DNA of 64,000 nucleotides from Chloranthus sessilifolius (GCA_021018995.1 CM037596.1:103213416-103277415), one strand, 5' to 3'. Counted from the first letter of the stretch, positions 21,444-33,184 are shown. Notes: generated by a model from the sequence alone, not told the origin. A program made the numbers and translations.

Positions 21444-23905
21444 TGTAAAGACCCGTATTTTGAACCCGAGTTAGATTGATCCTGTGTGTATATTCGGCTC
21501 GGCAATCGACGTCACCATTTGTTTTGGATTTTTATCTAGATGTGATTGTGCGGACAGATTTTAATTTAGAGCCCATTTGGACCCTCGTGCGAAAGTTGTG
21601 CACCGACCTCGGTGTAGCGGCTCAACACCGGACTTGCGTTTTAAAATTAGAAGTGTATAATACATAAGATGTGTGTGTGTGTTTTACTTTATGAGCAATC
21701 CTATTATAAGAAGGAATTGCATTCCCATATTATACTAGGTTTTGTTAAGAGAGGATAGTTACCCAACCGTGTGAAACTCCTTCTTCTCTCTTCTTCAATC
21801 ATCGTAGGAGATCGGTTTAGAAAACCTCCTTCTCTAGAACCCTCTTTGTTGAAAACACTTAAACCTTAGAAAGAACTTGAATCAACCTTGGATTCGTAGT
21901 TGGCTATTGGGAGAGGTTGAGATCATTGGGGGCGTGTTGGAGTTGTCTCTGTGAACTCGTGGGATCGATCGCGGCGCGAATCGTTGAGGAAACCCGTCGG
22001 TTTTTATCATCGCTCGAGCAAGGTATCACCGAACTCCGACATTACTTTAGTATTTTAGTCATAACGTTTTATTCCGAACTCTGATTAAGACGATTCTTTT
22101 TGTGTTGGAAAGCTAATAGAAAAATATACAACTTTCATGTTTTGACCAACTCATGAATCAATCGTCTTGATGGTTAAAAAAATATAAGAATGTTACATCA
22201 AATTGCTCGAGCGAGCTATTATCATCGCTCAAGCGAGGTATCACTGAACTCCGACATTACCTTAGTATTTTAGTCATAACTTTTTATCTCGAACTCCGAT
22301 TAAGACGATTCATTTTGCGTTGGAAAGTTAATAGAAAAATATACAACTTTCATGTTTTGACTAACTCATGAATCAATCATCTTGAGGGTCAAAAAAATAT
22401 GAGAATGTTACGTCAAATCGCTCGAGCGAGCTATTATCATCGCTCGAGCGAAGTATCACCGAACTCCGGCATTGCCTTAGTATTATAGTCATAACTTTTT
22501 ATCTCGAACTCCGATTGGGACGATTCTTTTTGCGTCGGAAAGCTAATATAAAAATCTACAACTGTCATGTTTTGACCAACACATGAATCAATCGTCTTGA
22601 TAGTCAAACAAATATGATAATGTTACATCAAATTCTAGGATTGGAGCAACTTGCCTGTTTTGACTTGTTTTTGAGGAAACGCTTAAATAGGTCTATATTA
22701 TTAGTAATTAGAGTTTATCTTAATGCATGAACGTATATTGTGATGTAGATTGAGGGCGAGAGGCCATCAATAGGACCTTGCTTGACTTCGCATAACTCCG
22801 AGTTTTAGGTAGGAGAATCTCATCTTTACAGTATTTTATTTTAATTCGCATGGATATTTTGAATTAAAATCTTTGAACTTGCATATACCATTGAAATCAC
22901 ATCTGTAAATTGAAATTGATATGAATGACTAAAAATCTAAATCTACCTGAATCCTGAAACCTGAATCTGCTTAAGCTCTGAAGATCTGAAATCAAGAACC
23001 TGAACTATGTATAAGAGACTTCCATCTGATTATATTAGTATCTGCATTTGTTTTATGATTGACCTGAACGACCCCTCAAAAATTCCTGAACAACTTCCTG
23101 GCACAAGTTTCCCTCATTACGCAGGGGCTTGTTGCATCCTGAAAAAGGGTTCATGAACGACGATGGTAGGTAGGGTCCCATCGGCTATATTCCTGCTCTC
23201 GAGATATAGTTTACTCGGGAGGTATTTTAAGTTGAGGATTAAGTCATGAATTACTGAACTTTGCATATAGAAGTTAGAGAAACTAAGACACTGAAACACT
23301 GCATCTGTTCTTGAAACTGTTTTCACACATTTAGAAATAAATCTTACATATGATTTCTGCACCTAAATTCAGTTTATTATCTGCTTATATGTTTGACAAG
23401 CTATATTCCGATATTTGTTTTGAAACCATGTTAGTTAAAGTAAAATGCCGTAGATGTCTTTCTTCTACTGAGCTTTGTTGGTTAGCTCACTCCGACTATA
23501 CGTCACAGGTTCAGGTATTGACGTGGCTATTCAGGGCTGTGAGACTGATCCTGACTACGTGCCTGAGGAAGAGCTTGAGGTTCCTCCTGAGGAGTTTTTC
23601 CCAGTATAGAACTTACTGATTTTCTTATTTGTGGTGAGAGTTAGACTTGAATTTGTGGGCCCATTTTAGTTGGATACCATAGTTTTATATTTGACGTTGA
23701 TTTCTGTTATGAGCCATGTTTCGATGATGGTCGGCCATCATCGGTGGTTCTTTACTTTTAATTGCTTCCGCATTTATTTTAGCTATGGATATTTATTGCG
23801 CTTTACTCTGATATGTGCCCTGTTTGTCCGGCTTATCGTTTATTCGATAGGTTGGCGAACCGGCCTTTCCTATACCTGAGGGATTGGAAAAGTCGGGTCG
23901 TCACA
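21444..23905 (+). repeat. Tekay 5' LTR
   Basis: 2,462 bp. It contains three tandem units of 215 bp (22008-22222, 22223-22437, and 22438 on, the last partial), each starting CATCGCTCGAGC. A TATA-like TATTATAAGAAGG is near 21702. It carries a 69-codon open frame at 23670-23879, also present in the 3' LTR simply because the LTRs are copies. Confidence 0.95.
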
Positions 23906-23907
23906 GT

Positions 23908-23920
23908 TGGTATCAGAGCC
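23908..23920 (+). other. Tekay primer-binding site (initiator tRNA-Met type)
   Basis: TGGTATCAGAGCC two bases after the LTR end, the standard initiator methionine tRNA complement used by most plant gypsy elements. Confidence 0.95.
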
Positions 23921-24024
23921 ATGGTTTTTAGATTCTCTAAGGACCCATGAGAACTAACCGTGACCCGGTACAGTTCGCATCAGAGTCATGTCGTTAGGTC
24001 CAGAATCACTAGTACTGTTTGTAA

Positions 24025-24775
24025 TTGTCTTTACAATCAATGTTGACTGATGTTGTGGTGTTCACAATAACGGTCGATGTAGCCCCAAGATTTAGAGGCA
24101 GAGGCAGAAGTAGGACGGTGCCTTTAGAGGACATTCCTGAAGGTGTCGGTACATCAAGGGGAGTTGCCTTCGCATCCGGTTCTAATGCAGTCCCTATAGG
24201 AGCCGGAGTTGATAGAGGTCAGGGTGAAAGAATGGAACAAGTGTTGGAAAGTCTGGCCACCAACATTGCTCAGCAGACCGCATCTATGGCTCAGCAGACT
24301 GCTGCAATCGCCCATCAAGCAGAGCTGATTTCTGCTGGACAACAACAACAATCATCAGGATTTGCCAAATTCAGGAGGATGAGACCTCCAAATTTTTTTG
24401 GACAGACCGACCCCTTATCAGAGATTGGCAGCATCATCACCTGTGCAATCCGTACGACCAGCGGGTTCTAATGCTAGTGGAGCTTCAGTGGCACAAGGAT
24501 CCTCTCGTGCACCATCTTTTGTTTCGGTCACTATGTGCCTAAGGTGCGGGAAACCACACAAGATCGAGGATTGTAGGAGGAACACTGGAGCGTGTTTTTG
24601 GTGTGGCGCAATCGGACACATGGTTAAGGATTGTCCTCAGGAGGACAAGGGAAGAACTAGTTCGACTTCTACTCAGAGATCGACCCGACCTACTGTTCAA
24701 GGTCGAGCTTATGCCGTGATGGCTCAAGAAGCCGAAACATCGAACGATGTGATCCAAGGTATTATTAAAAGTTGA
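24025..24775 (+). pseudogene. Tekay gag, capsid deleted, zinc knuckles present
   Basis: The first frame (24025-24471) carries an N-terminal Arg/Gly stretch (RFRGRGRSRTV), a Gln-rich helix (IAQQTASMAQQTAAIAHQ) and the opening of the capsid domain (FRRMRPPNFFGQTDPL). At about 24417 it jumps directly to the post-capsid linker in another frame (24398-24775), which carries two CCHC-like knuckles: CLRCGKPHKIEDC and CFWCGAIGHMVKDC. The roughly 150-200 residues of capsid normally between are missing, so the element cannot build a particle by itself. It ends near 24772. Confidence 0.85.
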
Positions 24776-24910
24776 GATGTCTTCTTATTTTATGTGTTAT
24801 ATATAATTGCTTGATATTTAATAAATTTTGTTAATAAGTTATGGATGAACACACATGCTTAGAAACTTTTAATTGAAACGCTTGTCTAAACTAAGCTACA
24901 CTTTTAATGC
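24770..24910 (+). other. AT-rich interruption between knuckles and protease
   Basis: About 130 bp of strongly AT-rich, stop-filled sequence where related elements read straight from the nucleocapsid into the protease. No inverted repeat or clear target duplication is seen. It could be a small unclassified insertion or decayed linker. Confidence 0.4.
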
Positions 24911-24929
24911 ATCGGGGGAGCAATGTAAG

Positions 24930-25260
24930 CAAAACCGGCCGAAAAGTGTTGATAGACCACAGGTCTACACATTCTTTGTTACTCCATTGTTCATTTGAGA
25001 AGTTGGGAATCATTCCCAAGGCCCTTGATTTCATCTTGGTAGTGTCAATTTCCTAACTCAATGAGCACCGATACCATGTGTCAATCGGTGATTGTGATGA
25101 TCGAAGACCACGAGGACAAATGGCTGATTTGATCATTTTGAGCATGGAAGGGTTCGACGTGATACTAGGGATGGATTGGTTATCTACTTACCATGCGAGC
25201 GTGGATTGTCTTCGAAAGATTGTAACATTTCGCCCGCCGAAGAGAAAATCTTTTCGATTT
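24930..25260 (+). pseudogene. Tekay protease, active site altered
   Basis: VLIDHRSTHSFV is read at about 24938-24973; the family motif has D-P-G-[AS]-T or D-S-G-A-T, so the conserved Gly after the catalytic Asp is replaced. The middle is frameshifted. The C-terminal half is open from 25078 ([20 protein letters not shown]). It normally cleaves the gag-pol polyprotein. Confidence 0.8.
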
Positions 25261-26725
25261 TGCGGAGTCAAATCTTGTGTGATACCGTTTATCTCTGCCA
25301 TTCGAGCAGACCGTATGATGAGGAGCGGGTGTTGTGGTTATCTGGCCTACTTGCAAGATCATAAGGAGGAGAAGAAAAATATTGCAGATATTATGATTGC
25401 TTGCGAGTATTCAGATGTTTTTCCTGAAGATCTACCGGGATTATCACTTGACAGGGAGATTGAGTTTGCAATTGAGTTAGCGCCGGGTACTGAACTAGTA
25501 TTAAAAACTCCGTATCGAATGGCGCCTGCAGAATTGAAAGAGTTGAAGGAGCAGCTTCAGGAACTGCTAGATAAGGGCTTTATTAGACCGAGTGTGTCAC
25601 CCTGGGGAGCACCGATTCTATTTGTAAAGAAGAAAGACGGTTCAATGCGGCTTTGCATCGATTACCGCCAGCTAAATAAGTTGACAATTAAGAACCGTTA
25701 TCCACTTCCAAGAATTGATGATCTGTTCGATCAGTTACAAGGAGCAAGGTTCTTCTCGAAGATCGACTTGAGGTCAGGCTACCATCAGTTGAAAGTTAAG
25801 TCTGAAGACATTCAGAAGACAGCATTCAGAACCCGATATGGGCACTACGAGTTCTTGGTCATGCCATTTGGGTTGACAAATGCACCCGCGTCATTTATGG
25901 ACTTGATGAACCGGATATTCAAGTCACATTTGGACAAGTCTGTAGTAGTTTTTGTAGATGACATCCTCATCTATTCAAAGACGCGAGAAGAACATGAGCA
26001 ACATCTGCGAGTGGCTCTACAAACCCTTAGAGACCATCGCTATGTGCAAAACTTAGTAAGTGTGAGTTTTGGCTTGAGCGGTCATTTCCTAGGCCATGTT
26101 ATCTCGAGACCCGTATTACAGTTGACCCAAAGATTGAGTCGGTGATGAATTGGGAACGACCAAAGACCGTTCTGAGAGGTTCGTAGTTTCCTCGGTTTGG
26201 CGGGATACTCTAAGGTTTGTGGAGGGCTTCTCCAAGATATCGGTCCTCTTACACAACTTATGAAGAAGAATACTAAATTTGATTGGACAGAGGTGAGAAA
26301 AGTTTTCGTGAACTCAAGAAACGATTAGCTATCGCGCCAAAGATTTGCTATACCATCGTGCAGGAGGCTTTGCAATATACAAAGGATGCATCATATGGGG
26401 TTTAGGTGTGCTTAATCGTAATGAGAGAGTCATTGCTTATGGGTCTAGACAAATTTGAAGACCATGAGAAGAATTACCCACACATGATCTTGAGTTGGCG
26501 CGTGATTTTTGCTCAAGATCCGAGGCATTACCTTTATGGGGAGACCTTCGATATATTTACCGATCATAAGAGCCTCAAGTATCTCTTCTCACAAAAGGAG
26601 TTGAATATGAGACAGCGTCGATGGATGGAGTTCTTGAAAGATTATGATTGTACCATCCAGTACCACCCCGGGAAAGCAAACGTAGTGGCAGATGCGTTAA
26701 GTCGAAAGTTCTCTGCTCAGTTATC
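25260..26725 (+). pseudogene. Tekay reverse transcriptase and RNase H
   Basis: RT is almost intact: FPEDLPGL linker, [40 protein letters not shown], the [12 protein letters not shown] motif, [17 protein letters not shown], and the catalytic box FVDD in [12 protein letters not shown] (about 25947-25983). After 26040 a gap and several stops remove the end of the thumb (26145-26405). RNase H resumes about 26345 (TKDAS) and is open from 26406, with EKNYP...[14 protein letters not shown] and the terminal [15 protein letters not shown] at 26671-26713. It would convert element RNA to DNA. Confidence 0.93.
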
Positions 26726-27925
26726 ACATCTCACCACAAGGGTGCGACGATGGCATCTTTTGGAAGATATGGCTCTAAGTAGCATGAGATTTGACGTAAA
26801 AGGTTCAGGTGCATTAATGGCTACGCTGGTGATTCGTTCGACCCTCTATGAGATCATTCGCAGACTTCAGATGAAGGATGATGAACTTATGGCTATCAGA
26901 CGGGATGTGATTGGGGGAAGCAAAATAGATTTTTCTATCAAAGATGATGGCACTTTGTTGTTTAGAAATCGGGTATGCGTACCAACTAGTACTGAGCTTC
27001 GGGACACTATTTTGGAAGAGGCTCATAAGTCTATGTACGCTATTCACCCTGGCAGTACCAAGATGTACCAAGACTTAAAGAAAAGCTTCTGGTGGAGAGG
27101 TTTAAAGAAAGATGTCGCTGTGTATGTCTCGAGATGTCTTGTGTGTCAACAAGTAAAGGTGGATCATCGAAATTCGGCAGGACTGTTGCAACCACTACCG
27201 ATACCTGAGTGGAAATGGGAGGCTATTTCTATGGACTTTATTTTGGGATTGCCAAGAACATTAAGAAAATACAATGCCATCTGGGTCATTGTGGATCGAT
27301 TGACTAAGTTCGCACACTTCCTTCCTTATAATACGTCGTATACCGCCAACAAACTCGCAGAATTATACATCAAGGAGATAGTTAGGTTGCATGGTATACC
27401 GGTCAGTATCGTCTCCGATAGAGACCAGATGTACACATCTCAATTTTGGCAACGATTTCAAGAAGGAATGAGCTCTAGGCTCGATTATAGTACAACATTC
27501 CATCCTCAGACCGATGGGCAGACTGAGAGGGTGAATCAGATTATAGAAGATATGTTACGTGCTTGCATGTTGGATTTTCAGGGGTCATGGGACCAACATT
27601 TACCGCTGATCGAGTTCGCCTACAATAACAGTTACCAGGCTAGCATCGGCATGGCACCCTACGAAGCTTTGTATGGACGACGGTGCAGGTCTCCGCTTAA
27701 TTGGGAAGAAGTGGGTGAGAAACTCATTTTAGGTCCCGAGATCGTGGAGAATACAACCAAGACAGTTCAGTTAATCCGTGAGAGACTACGAATTGCTCAA
27801 AGTCGTCAGAAGAGCTACGCTGATCTGAAAAGAAACCATGTTGAGTTTAAGGTGGGAGATAACGTATTTGTCAAAATCTCTCCTACAAAAGGCGTGATGC
27901 GTTTTGGGAAGCGTGGGAAGTTGAG
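26726..27925 (+). CDS. Tekay integrase, catalytic core open
   Basis: Same open frame as the RNase H. The zinc domain has H...H ([13 protein letters not shown]) and CLVCQQ at about 27025-27150. The core has the first Asp in SMDFILGLP (about 27230), the second in [10 protein letters not shown] (about 27415) and Glu in [10 protein letters not shown] (about 27520), so D-D-E is complete. The C-terminal GPY/F region begins at [10 protein letters not shown] and is then frameshifted at about 27925. Domain order and spacing are normal for a chromovirus. Confidence 0.93.
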
Positions 27926-28269
27926 TCCGCTATGTTGGACCTTTCGAGGTATTGGGCAATGAGTCACAGGTTGCCTATCGAGTAGCCTTGCCACCGCAGC
28001 TATCGGAAATGCACAACGTGTTTCATGTGTCCATGTTACGAAGATATGTTAAGGACCCGACTCACGTATTGGACTACCAGCCCATTGAGCTCCAAGAAGA
28101 CCTATCCTTGGTTGAGGAACCGATACGAATCTTGGATCGTAAAGAACAAATCTTACGGACAAAGAACATTCCCTTAGTACTCGTGAAGTGGCGGAACCAT
28201 TCTTCAGAGGAAGCCACATGGGAGCGTGAAGCGGAGATTCGCGAGCAATTTCCACAACTTTTCGAGTGA
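27926..28269 (+). CDS. Integrase C-terminus with chromodomain, shifted frame
   Basis: After the frameshift the reading continues [11 protein letters not shown], then [20 protein letters not shown] and the chromodomain proper at about 28108-28266 ([32 protein letters not shown]), ending at TGA 28267. This is the divergent plant chromodomain type that directs integration towards heterochromatin. One base change in length near 27925 is all that separates it from the integrase. Confidence 0.92.
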
Positions 28270-28913
28270 AGGTATATTGTAAACTATAGTTATGTAAGAA
28301 AACCATACGTACCTTTAAATTCTTGAATTTGCTTCTAAAAAAAATAAAAAAAAATAAAAAGGATAATTTCTTCAAATTCTTCAATGTTAAATTGGTTCAT
28401 AACATCGATGCTTTACATATATATCTATAACGATCACACAATAAAATCTTAAATGTCATATTTATTCATTCTCGGTTAGAATCGTATGTCTGTTGGAACC
28501 CGTGTCATCAGTTAGAACATGTTACCAGGCACGTGATCATGCTTTTGAATAAGTGTTCGATTCTGACATCTGAAATTTCTGCTCAAATAATTACCAAAAG
28601 GGTGAGGTAGGTGTGTGTGCTAGGTTTGTATCATGGTGAAGTATATTTCCAGGCACGTGACACTTGGGAAGGTATGCATCCATGTACGGATGCAATCCTC
28701 TATGGCAGTATGGGATGCCACACGCAGTACATCCAGGTTACTACGGATCCCGACCCTTGAAAGCGTGCTTGGTGAAGCCTACCGCATCGCGACCAAAGTT
28801 CTTTGACTTTAGACTGCTTTATTTTGCTTTATCTTGGTGTTAGGATAAGGACTTACTGATTCGGTTTAGCTATCCGTATATTTTCGAGGACGAAAATTCT
28901 AAGGAGGGTAGAA
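28270..28913 (+). other. Tekay 3' untranslated region and polypurine tract
   Basis: No ORF of note. It ends in TTTTCGAGGACGAAAATTCTAAGGAGGGTAGAA. The purine-rich part from 28894 is the plus-strand primer, and the same TCGAGGACGAAAATT signature (in reverse) precedes the LTR of the minus-strand element at 38421-38455. Confidence 0.85.
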
Positions 28914-31330
28914 TGTAAAGACCCATATTTTGAACCCGAGTTAGATCGACTGTGTGTATTCGCCCGCAACCGACGTCACCATTTGTTTTGGATTTTATCT
29001 AGATGTGATTAAAGTGCGGACAGATTTTAATTTAGAGCCCATTTGGACCCTCGTGCGAAAGTTGTGCACCGACCTCGGTGTAGCCGCTCAACACCGGACT
29101 TGAGTTTTAAAATTAGAAGTGTATAATACATAAGATGTGTGTGTGTGTTTTACTTTGTGAGCAATCCTATTATATGAAGGAATTGCATTCCCGTATTATA
29201 CTAGGTTTTGTTAAGAGAGGATAGTTACCCAACCGTGTGAAACTCCTTCTTCTCTCTTCTTCAATCATCGTAGGAGATCGGTTTAGAAAACCTCCTTCTC
29301 TAGAACCCTCTTTGTTGAAAACACTTACACCTTAGAAAGAACTTGAATCAACCTTGGATTCGTAGTTGGCTATTGGGAGAGGTTGAGATCATTGGGGGCG
29401 TGTTGGAGTTGTCTCTGTGAACTCGTGGGATCGATCGCGGCGCGAATCGTTGAGGAAACCCATCGGTTTTTATCATCGCTCGAGCAAGGTATCACCGAAC
29501 TCCGACATTGCCTTAGTATTTTAGTCATAACGTTTTATTTCGAACTCTGATTAAGATGATTCTTTTTGTGTTGGAAAGCTAATAGAAAAATCTACAACTT
29601 TCATGTTTTGACCAACTCATGAATCAATTGTCTTGATAGTTAAACAAATATGAGAATGTTACATCAAATCGCTCGAGCGAGCTATTATCATCGCTCGAGC
29701 GAGGTACCACTGAACTCCGACATTACCTTAGTATTTTAGTCATAATGTTTTATCCCGAACTCTGATTAAGATGATTCATTTTGCGTTGGAAAGATAATAG
29801 AAAAATCTACAACTTTCATGTTTTGACCAACTCATGAATTAATCGTCTTGATAGTCAAAAAAATATGAGAATGTTACGTCGAATCGCTCGAGCGAGCTAT
29901 TATCATCGCTCGAGCGAAGTATCACCGAACTCCGGCATTGCCTTAGTATTATAGTCATAACTTTTTATCTCGAACTCCGATTGGGACGATTCTTTTTGCG
30001 TCGGAAAGCTAATATAAAAATCTACAACTGTCATGTTTTGACCAACACATGAATCAATCGTCTTGATAGTCAAACAAATATGATAATGTTACATCAAATT
30101 CTAGGATTGGAGCAACTTGCCTGTTTTGACTTGTTTTTGAGGAAACGCTTAAATAGGTCTATATTATTAGTAATTAGAGTTTATCTTAATGCATGAACGT
30201 ATATTGTGATGTAGATTGAGGGCGAGAGGCCATCAATAGGACCTTGCTTGACTTCGCATAACTCCGAGTTTTAGGTAGGAGAATCTCATCTTTACACTAT
30301 TTTATTTTAATTCGCATGGATATTTTGAATTAAAATCTTTGAACTTGCATATGCCATTGAAATCACATCTGTAAATTGAAATTGATATGAATGACTAAAA
30401 ATCTAAATCTACCAATCTGAAACTGAATCGCTTAAGCTCAAGATCTCAAATCAAGAACGAACTATGTATAAGAGACTTCCATCGATTATATTAGTATCGC
30501 ATTTGTTTTATGATTGACTGCGACCCTCAAAATTCTGAACAACTTCTGGCACAAGTTTCCCTCATTACGCAGGGCTTGTTGCATCTGAAAAAGGGTTCAT
30601 GAGCAGCGATGGTAGGTAGGGGTTCCCATCGGCTATATTTACGCTCTCGAGATATAGTTTACTGGGAGGTATTTTAAGTTGAGGATTAAGTCATGAATTC
30701 TTGAACTTTGCATATAGAAGTTAGAGAAACTAAGACACCGAAACACCTTGCATACATTCTTGAAACTGTTTCACACATTTAGAAATAAATCTTACATATG
30801 ATTTCCGCACCTAAATTATTTATTATCGCTTATATGTTTGACAAGCTATATTATATTTGTTTTGAAACCATGTTAGTTAAAGTAAAATGCCGTAGATGTC
30901 TTTCTTCTCGAGCTTTGTTGGTTAGCTCACTCGACTATACGTCACCGGTTCGGTATTGACGTGGCTATTCTAGATCGATCCGACTACGTGCACGAGGAAG
31001 AGCTTGAGGTTCCTCCCGAGGAGTTTTTCGAGATAGAACTTCGATTTTCTTATTTGTGGTGAGAGTTAGACTTGAATTTGTGGGCCCATTTTAGTTGGAT
31101 ACCATAGTTTTATATTTGACGTTGATTTCTGTTATGAGCCATGTTTCGATGATGGTCGGCCATCATCGGTGGTTCTTTACTTTTAATTGCTTCCGCATTT
31201 ATTTTAGCTATGGATATTTATTGCGCTTTACTTTGATATGTGCCCTGTTTGTCCGACTTATCGTTTATTCGATAGGTTGGCGAACCGGCCTTTCCTATAC
31301 CTGAGGGATTGGAAAAGTCGGGTCGTCACA
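28914..31330 (+). repeat. Tekay 3' LTR
   Basis: 2,417 bp, nearly identical to 21444-23905 over most of its length, including the three 215-bp units (29474, 29689, 29904). Two blocks (28935-28970 and about 30405-31045) differ far more, mainly by loss of a base in CTG contexts. It ends GGGTCGTCACA followed by the TCAGC duplication. Confidence 0.95.
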
Positions 31331-32567
31331 TCAGCTGTATGTTATGTCGATCAATCGACCCTAGAAGGTCGATGCATCGACATAATAAATTCAAATTCAA
31401 AGTCAAGCTTGGTCGATTGATCGACCACTTGAGTCGAACAATCGACTAAATTAAAAACTTGAATTACAGATCTGAGAGATATTAAAAGAGAAAAATCTGG
31501 GGATTCGGGGATATCTTCTCCGCTTGCATTTTTCTGTTTTAGGTTTTTTATTTTTTTTTAGAGTTTTGGGGGGAGAGAGCATTCAGTTCGTGTGGTTCCA
31601 GTTTCTAGTTTTTATTTTCTAGTTTTAGATCTTAGATTAGTTTAGTTTAATTTCTACATTCAAGAAAGGATTGTACGCATTGGATTGAAGTTTTCGTAGA
31701 TTTTTGTGGATCATTCTTTATGGTATTTTAAGGTCATTTCTAATTTTTATCTTTATTTTATTAATTATTTCAATTACGTGTGGCTAGTTTTATTAAGGAT
31801 GGGGATCTGATGAATCCCATTCAAAGTAGTCATTCATTGTAATAAAAATTTGTGGTTGAGATGTTAGATTCATTTAAAAGGCCCTAATGTTATTATCGAT
31901 AATGGATATAATCCGATTGCAATTTGAGATCTAGGAGCTAATCATGTCATATGATTTCAAATCTGTAATAATATTTTTATCCTAATTATTATCTATCTCA
32001 GGGTTAAGTTTTACTACCATCTGAGGTGCGAGTATTAGTCATACACTCATGGGATGTTAATCATATATTTTCTTGATCTTAGATCAGTAGTTTGGAATCT
32101 ACCTAGAGATATTGGGTTCTGAGTATTGTCTGAGGTGTGAGTGTTAATCATACACTCAAGAGATGCTAATCATACATTCCCATGATCTCAGATCTGTACC
32201 TTAGAACTCACGTGTGTTTGGGGTCGGTGCTTTTTCTTAGATATTTTTTTAAAGATGTCACATCTTAATCCATAGACTTGTATTGCACAAATGATATACC
32301 TATAATGGGAGGAATTAGTATCCCAATCCTTATCTTTTATCATCTGTTTAAATTTCAATTAGTGGTTAGTGCTTATCTCATCCTCCGAATTCTTAAGTTT
32401 TTAATTTAGAAGATACTGTGATAGATCTGTGGTAATTCTTTTGGTTAATTAATATTTCTGGTTATCATTTTCTAATCAATCCTCATGGGAACGATCTCGT
32501 ATTCTGCACCGACTATCTGCAAACCGATTGGTGCGCTTGCAAGTAAAATACATTTAAAATCACAACA
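31331..32567 (+). repeat. Athila 3' LTR, remainder
   Basis: Continues the 5' LTR homology from TGTATGTTATGTCGATCAATCGACC on, including the duplicated TTAATCATACACTCA unit, and ends AAATCACAACA at 32567. Confidence 0.92.
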
Positions 32568-33127
32568 CTGACCCTGTTTATATATAATAGGTTCTGAGGC
32601 TAGAGTTCTAGAGTTCTCGGTAGAGAGAGTGATCCTGACTACCAACCCGAGCCGGAAGTTGAGGCAGAGGAGGAGGATACTGACACCCCTGCTGATGATT
32701 TTTATTAGTAGCTTGGTTATTAGTTATATGTTTTGGGTCCTGTACTGCACCTGTATTCTTTTTGGATTATCTGTGTGCTTGGTGGCCACCTGTCTATATT
32801 ATATACTATAGATGTTTTAGATGTAGCTGTATATATTCTATAGGAACCACTATTGAGAACCATTGTTTTGAGGGATGGATGTCCATCACCAGTGGTTCTT
32901 TTTGATTCCTTTTTGAGGATGTATATTCTTTTGATTTACATATATGTAGTGTTTATTTCTCTTTCCTTTCTTTTAAGCCTTATATGATGATTTGATCTGT
33001 CACTAGTAGACAGTGTCTGCTCTGATTTTTGCTAGAAGAGCAGACACTCTTTGATTTATTCTGGGAATCATCCAGTGTATGATCCTGATGGCACGGGTTT
33101 TCAGGTGCAGAAATCCGGGCTGTCACA
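32568..33127 (+). mobile_element. Solo LTR-A, right part
   Basis: Starts with the CTGAC duplication made by the Athila insertion and matches the inverse of 35810-36330, including GGTTCTGAGGCTAGAG and the CATCACCAGTGGTTCTT stretch. It ends GGGCTGTCACA/AAATA at 33127. Confidence 0.9.
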
Positions 33128-33184
33128 AAATATTTGTTCCTTGAATCGGTTCCTTGAACGTTTACCCACTTTACTAGATACCAT

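Larger units (their letters stand above)
21444..31330 (+). mobile_element. Tekay/Del-type chromovirus (Ty3/gypsy), complete with both LTRs but defective
   Basis: Target duplication TCAGC at 21439-21443 and 31331-31335. LTRs of 2,462 and 2,417 bp begin TGTAAAGACCC and end GTCGTCACA. The PBS TGGTATCAGAGCC follows the 5' LTR and a polypurine tract precedes the 3' LTR. The order gag-protease-RT-RNase H-integrase-chromodomain and the large LTRs fit Tekay. LTR sequence is related to LTR-A (shared ends and a common block with the ATCGGC...CTCTCGAGATATAG or ATATTCACGGG stretch). The gag capsid is deleted and several frames are broken. It is the youngest insertion in the nest. Confidence 0.95.
8636..32567 (+). 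mobile_element. Athila-type Ty3/gypsy retrotransposon, inserted in LTR-A, split by Tekay
   Basis: The target duplication CTGAC is at 8631-8635 and 32568-32572. LTRs are 8636-10045 and 21259-21443 plus 31331-32567. The PBS (10048-10066), gag, protease, RT, RNase H and integrase come in gypsy order, followed by a long 3' region with two further ORFs and a G-rich polypurine tract before the 3' LTR. The PBS (GGCGCCTTTGCC), the gag opening and the 3' ORF position are typical of Athila. All enzymatic frames are interrupted. Removing the Tekay insertion leaves an element of about 14.0 kb. Confidence 0.92.

Noticed and set aside
23908..23945. tRNA-like TGGTATCAGAGCC
   Set aside because: It is a primer-binding site complementary to a tRNA 3' end; no tRNA arms surround it.
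23670..31304. Identical 69-codon open frame at 23670-23879 and 31095-31304, which might suggest a conserved gene
   Set aside because: Both lie at the same place in the two LTRs of the Tekay element. Their identity comes from LTR duplication, and the product is hydrophobic with no known relative.
21444..31330. Two similar 2.4-kb blocks as a segmental duplication
   Set aside because: The blocks are the LTRs of one element, shown by the TG...CA-type ends, PBS, polypurine tract and 5-bp target duplication.
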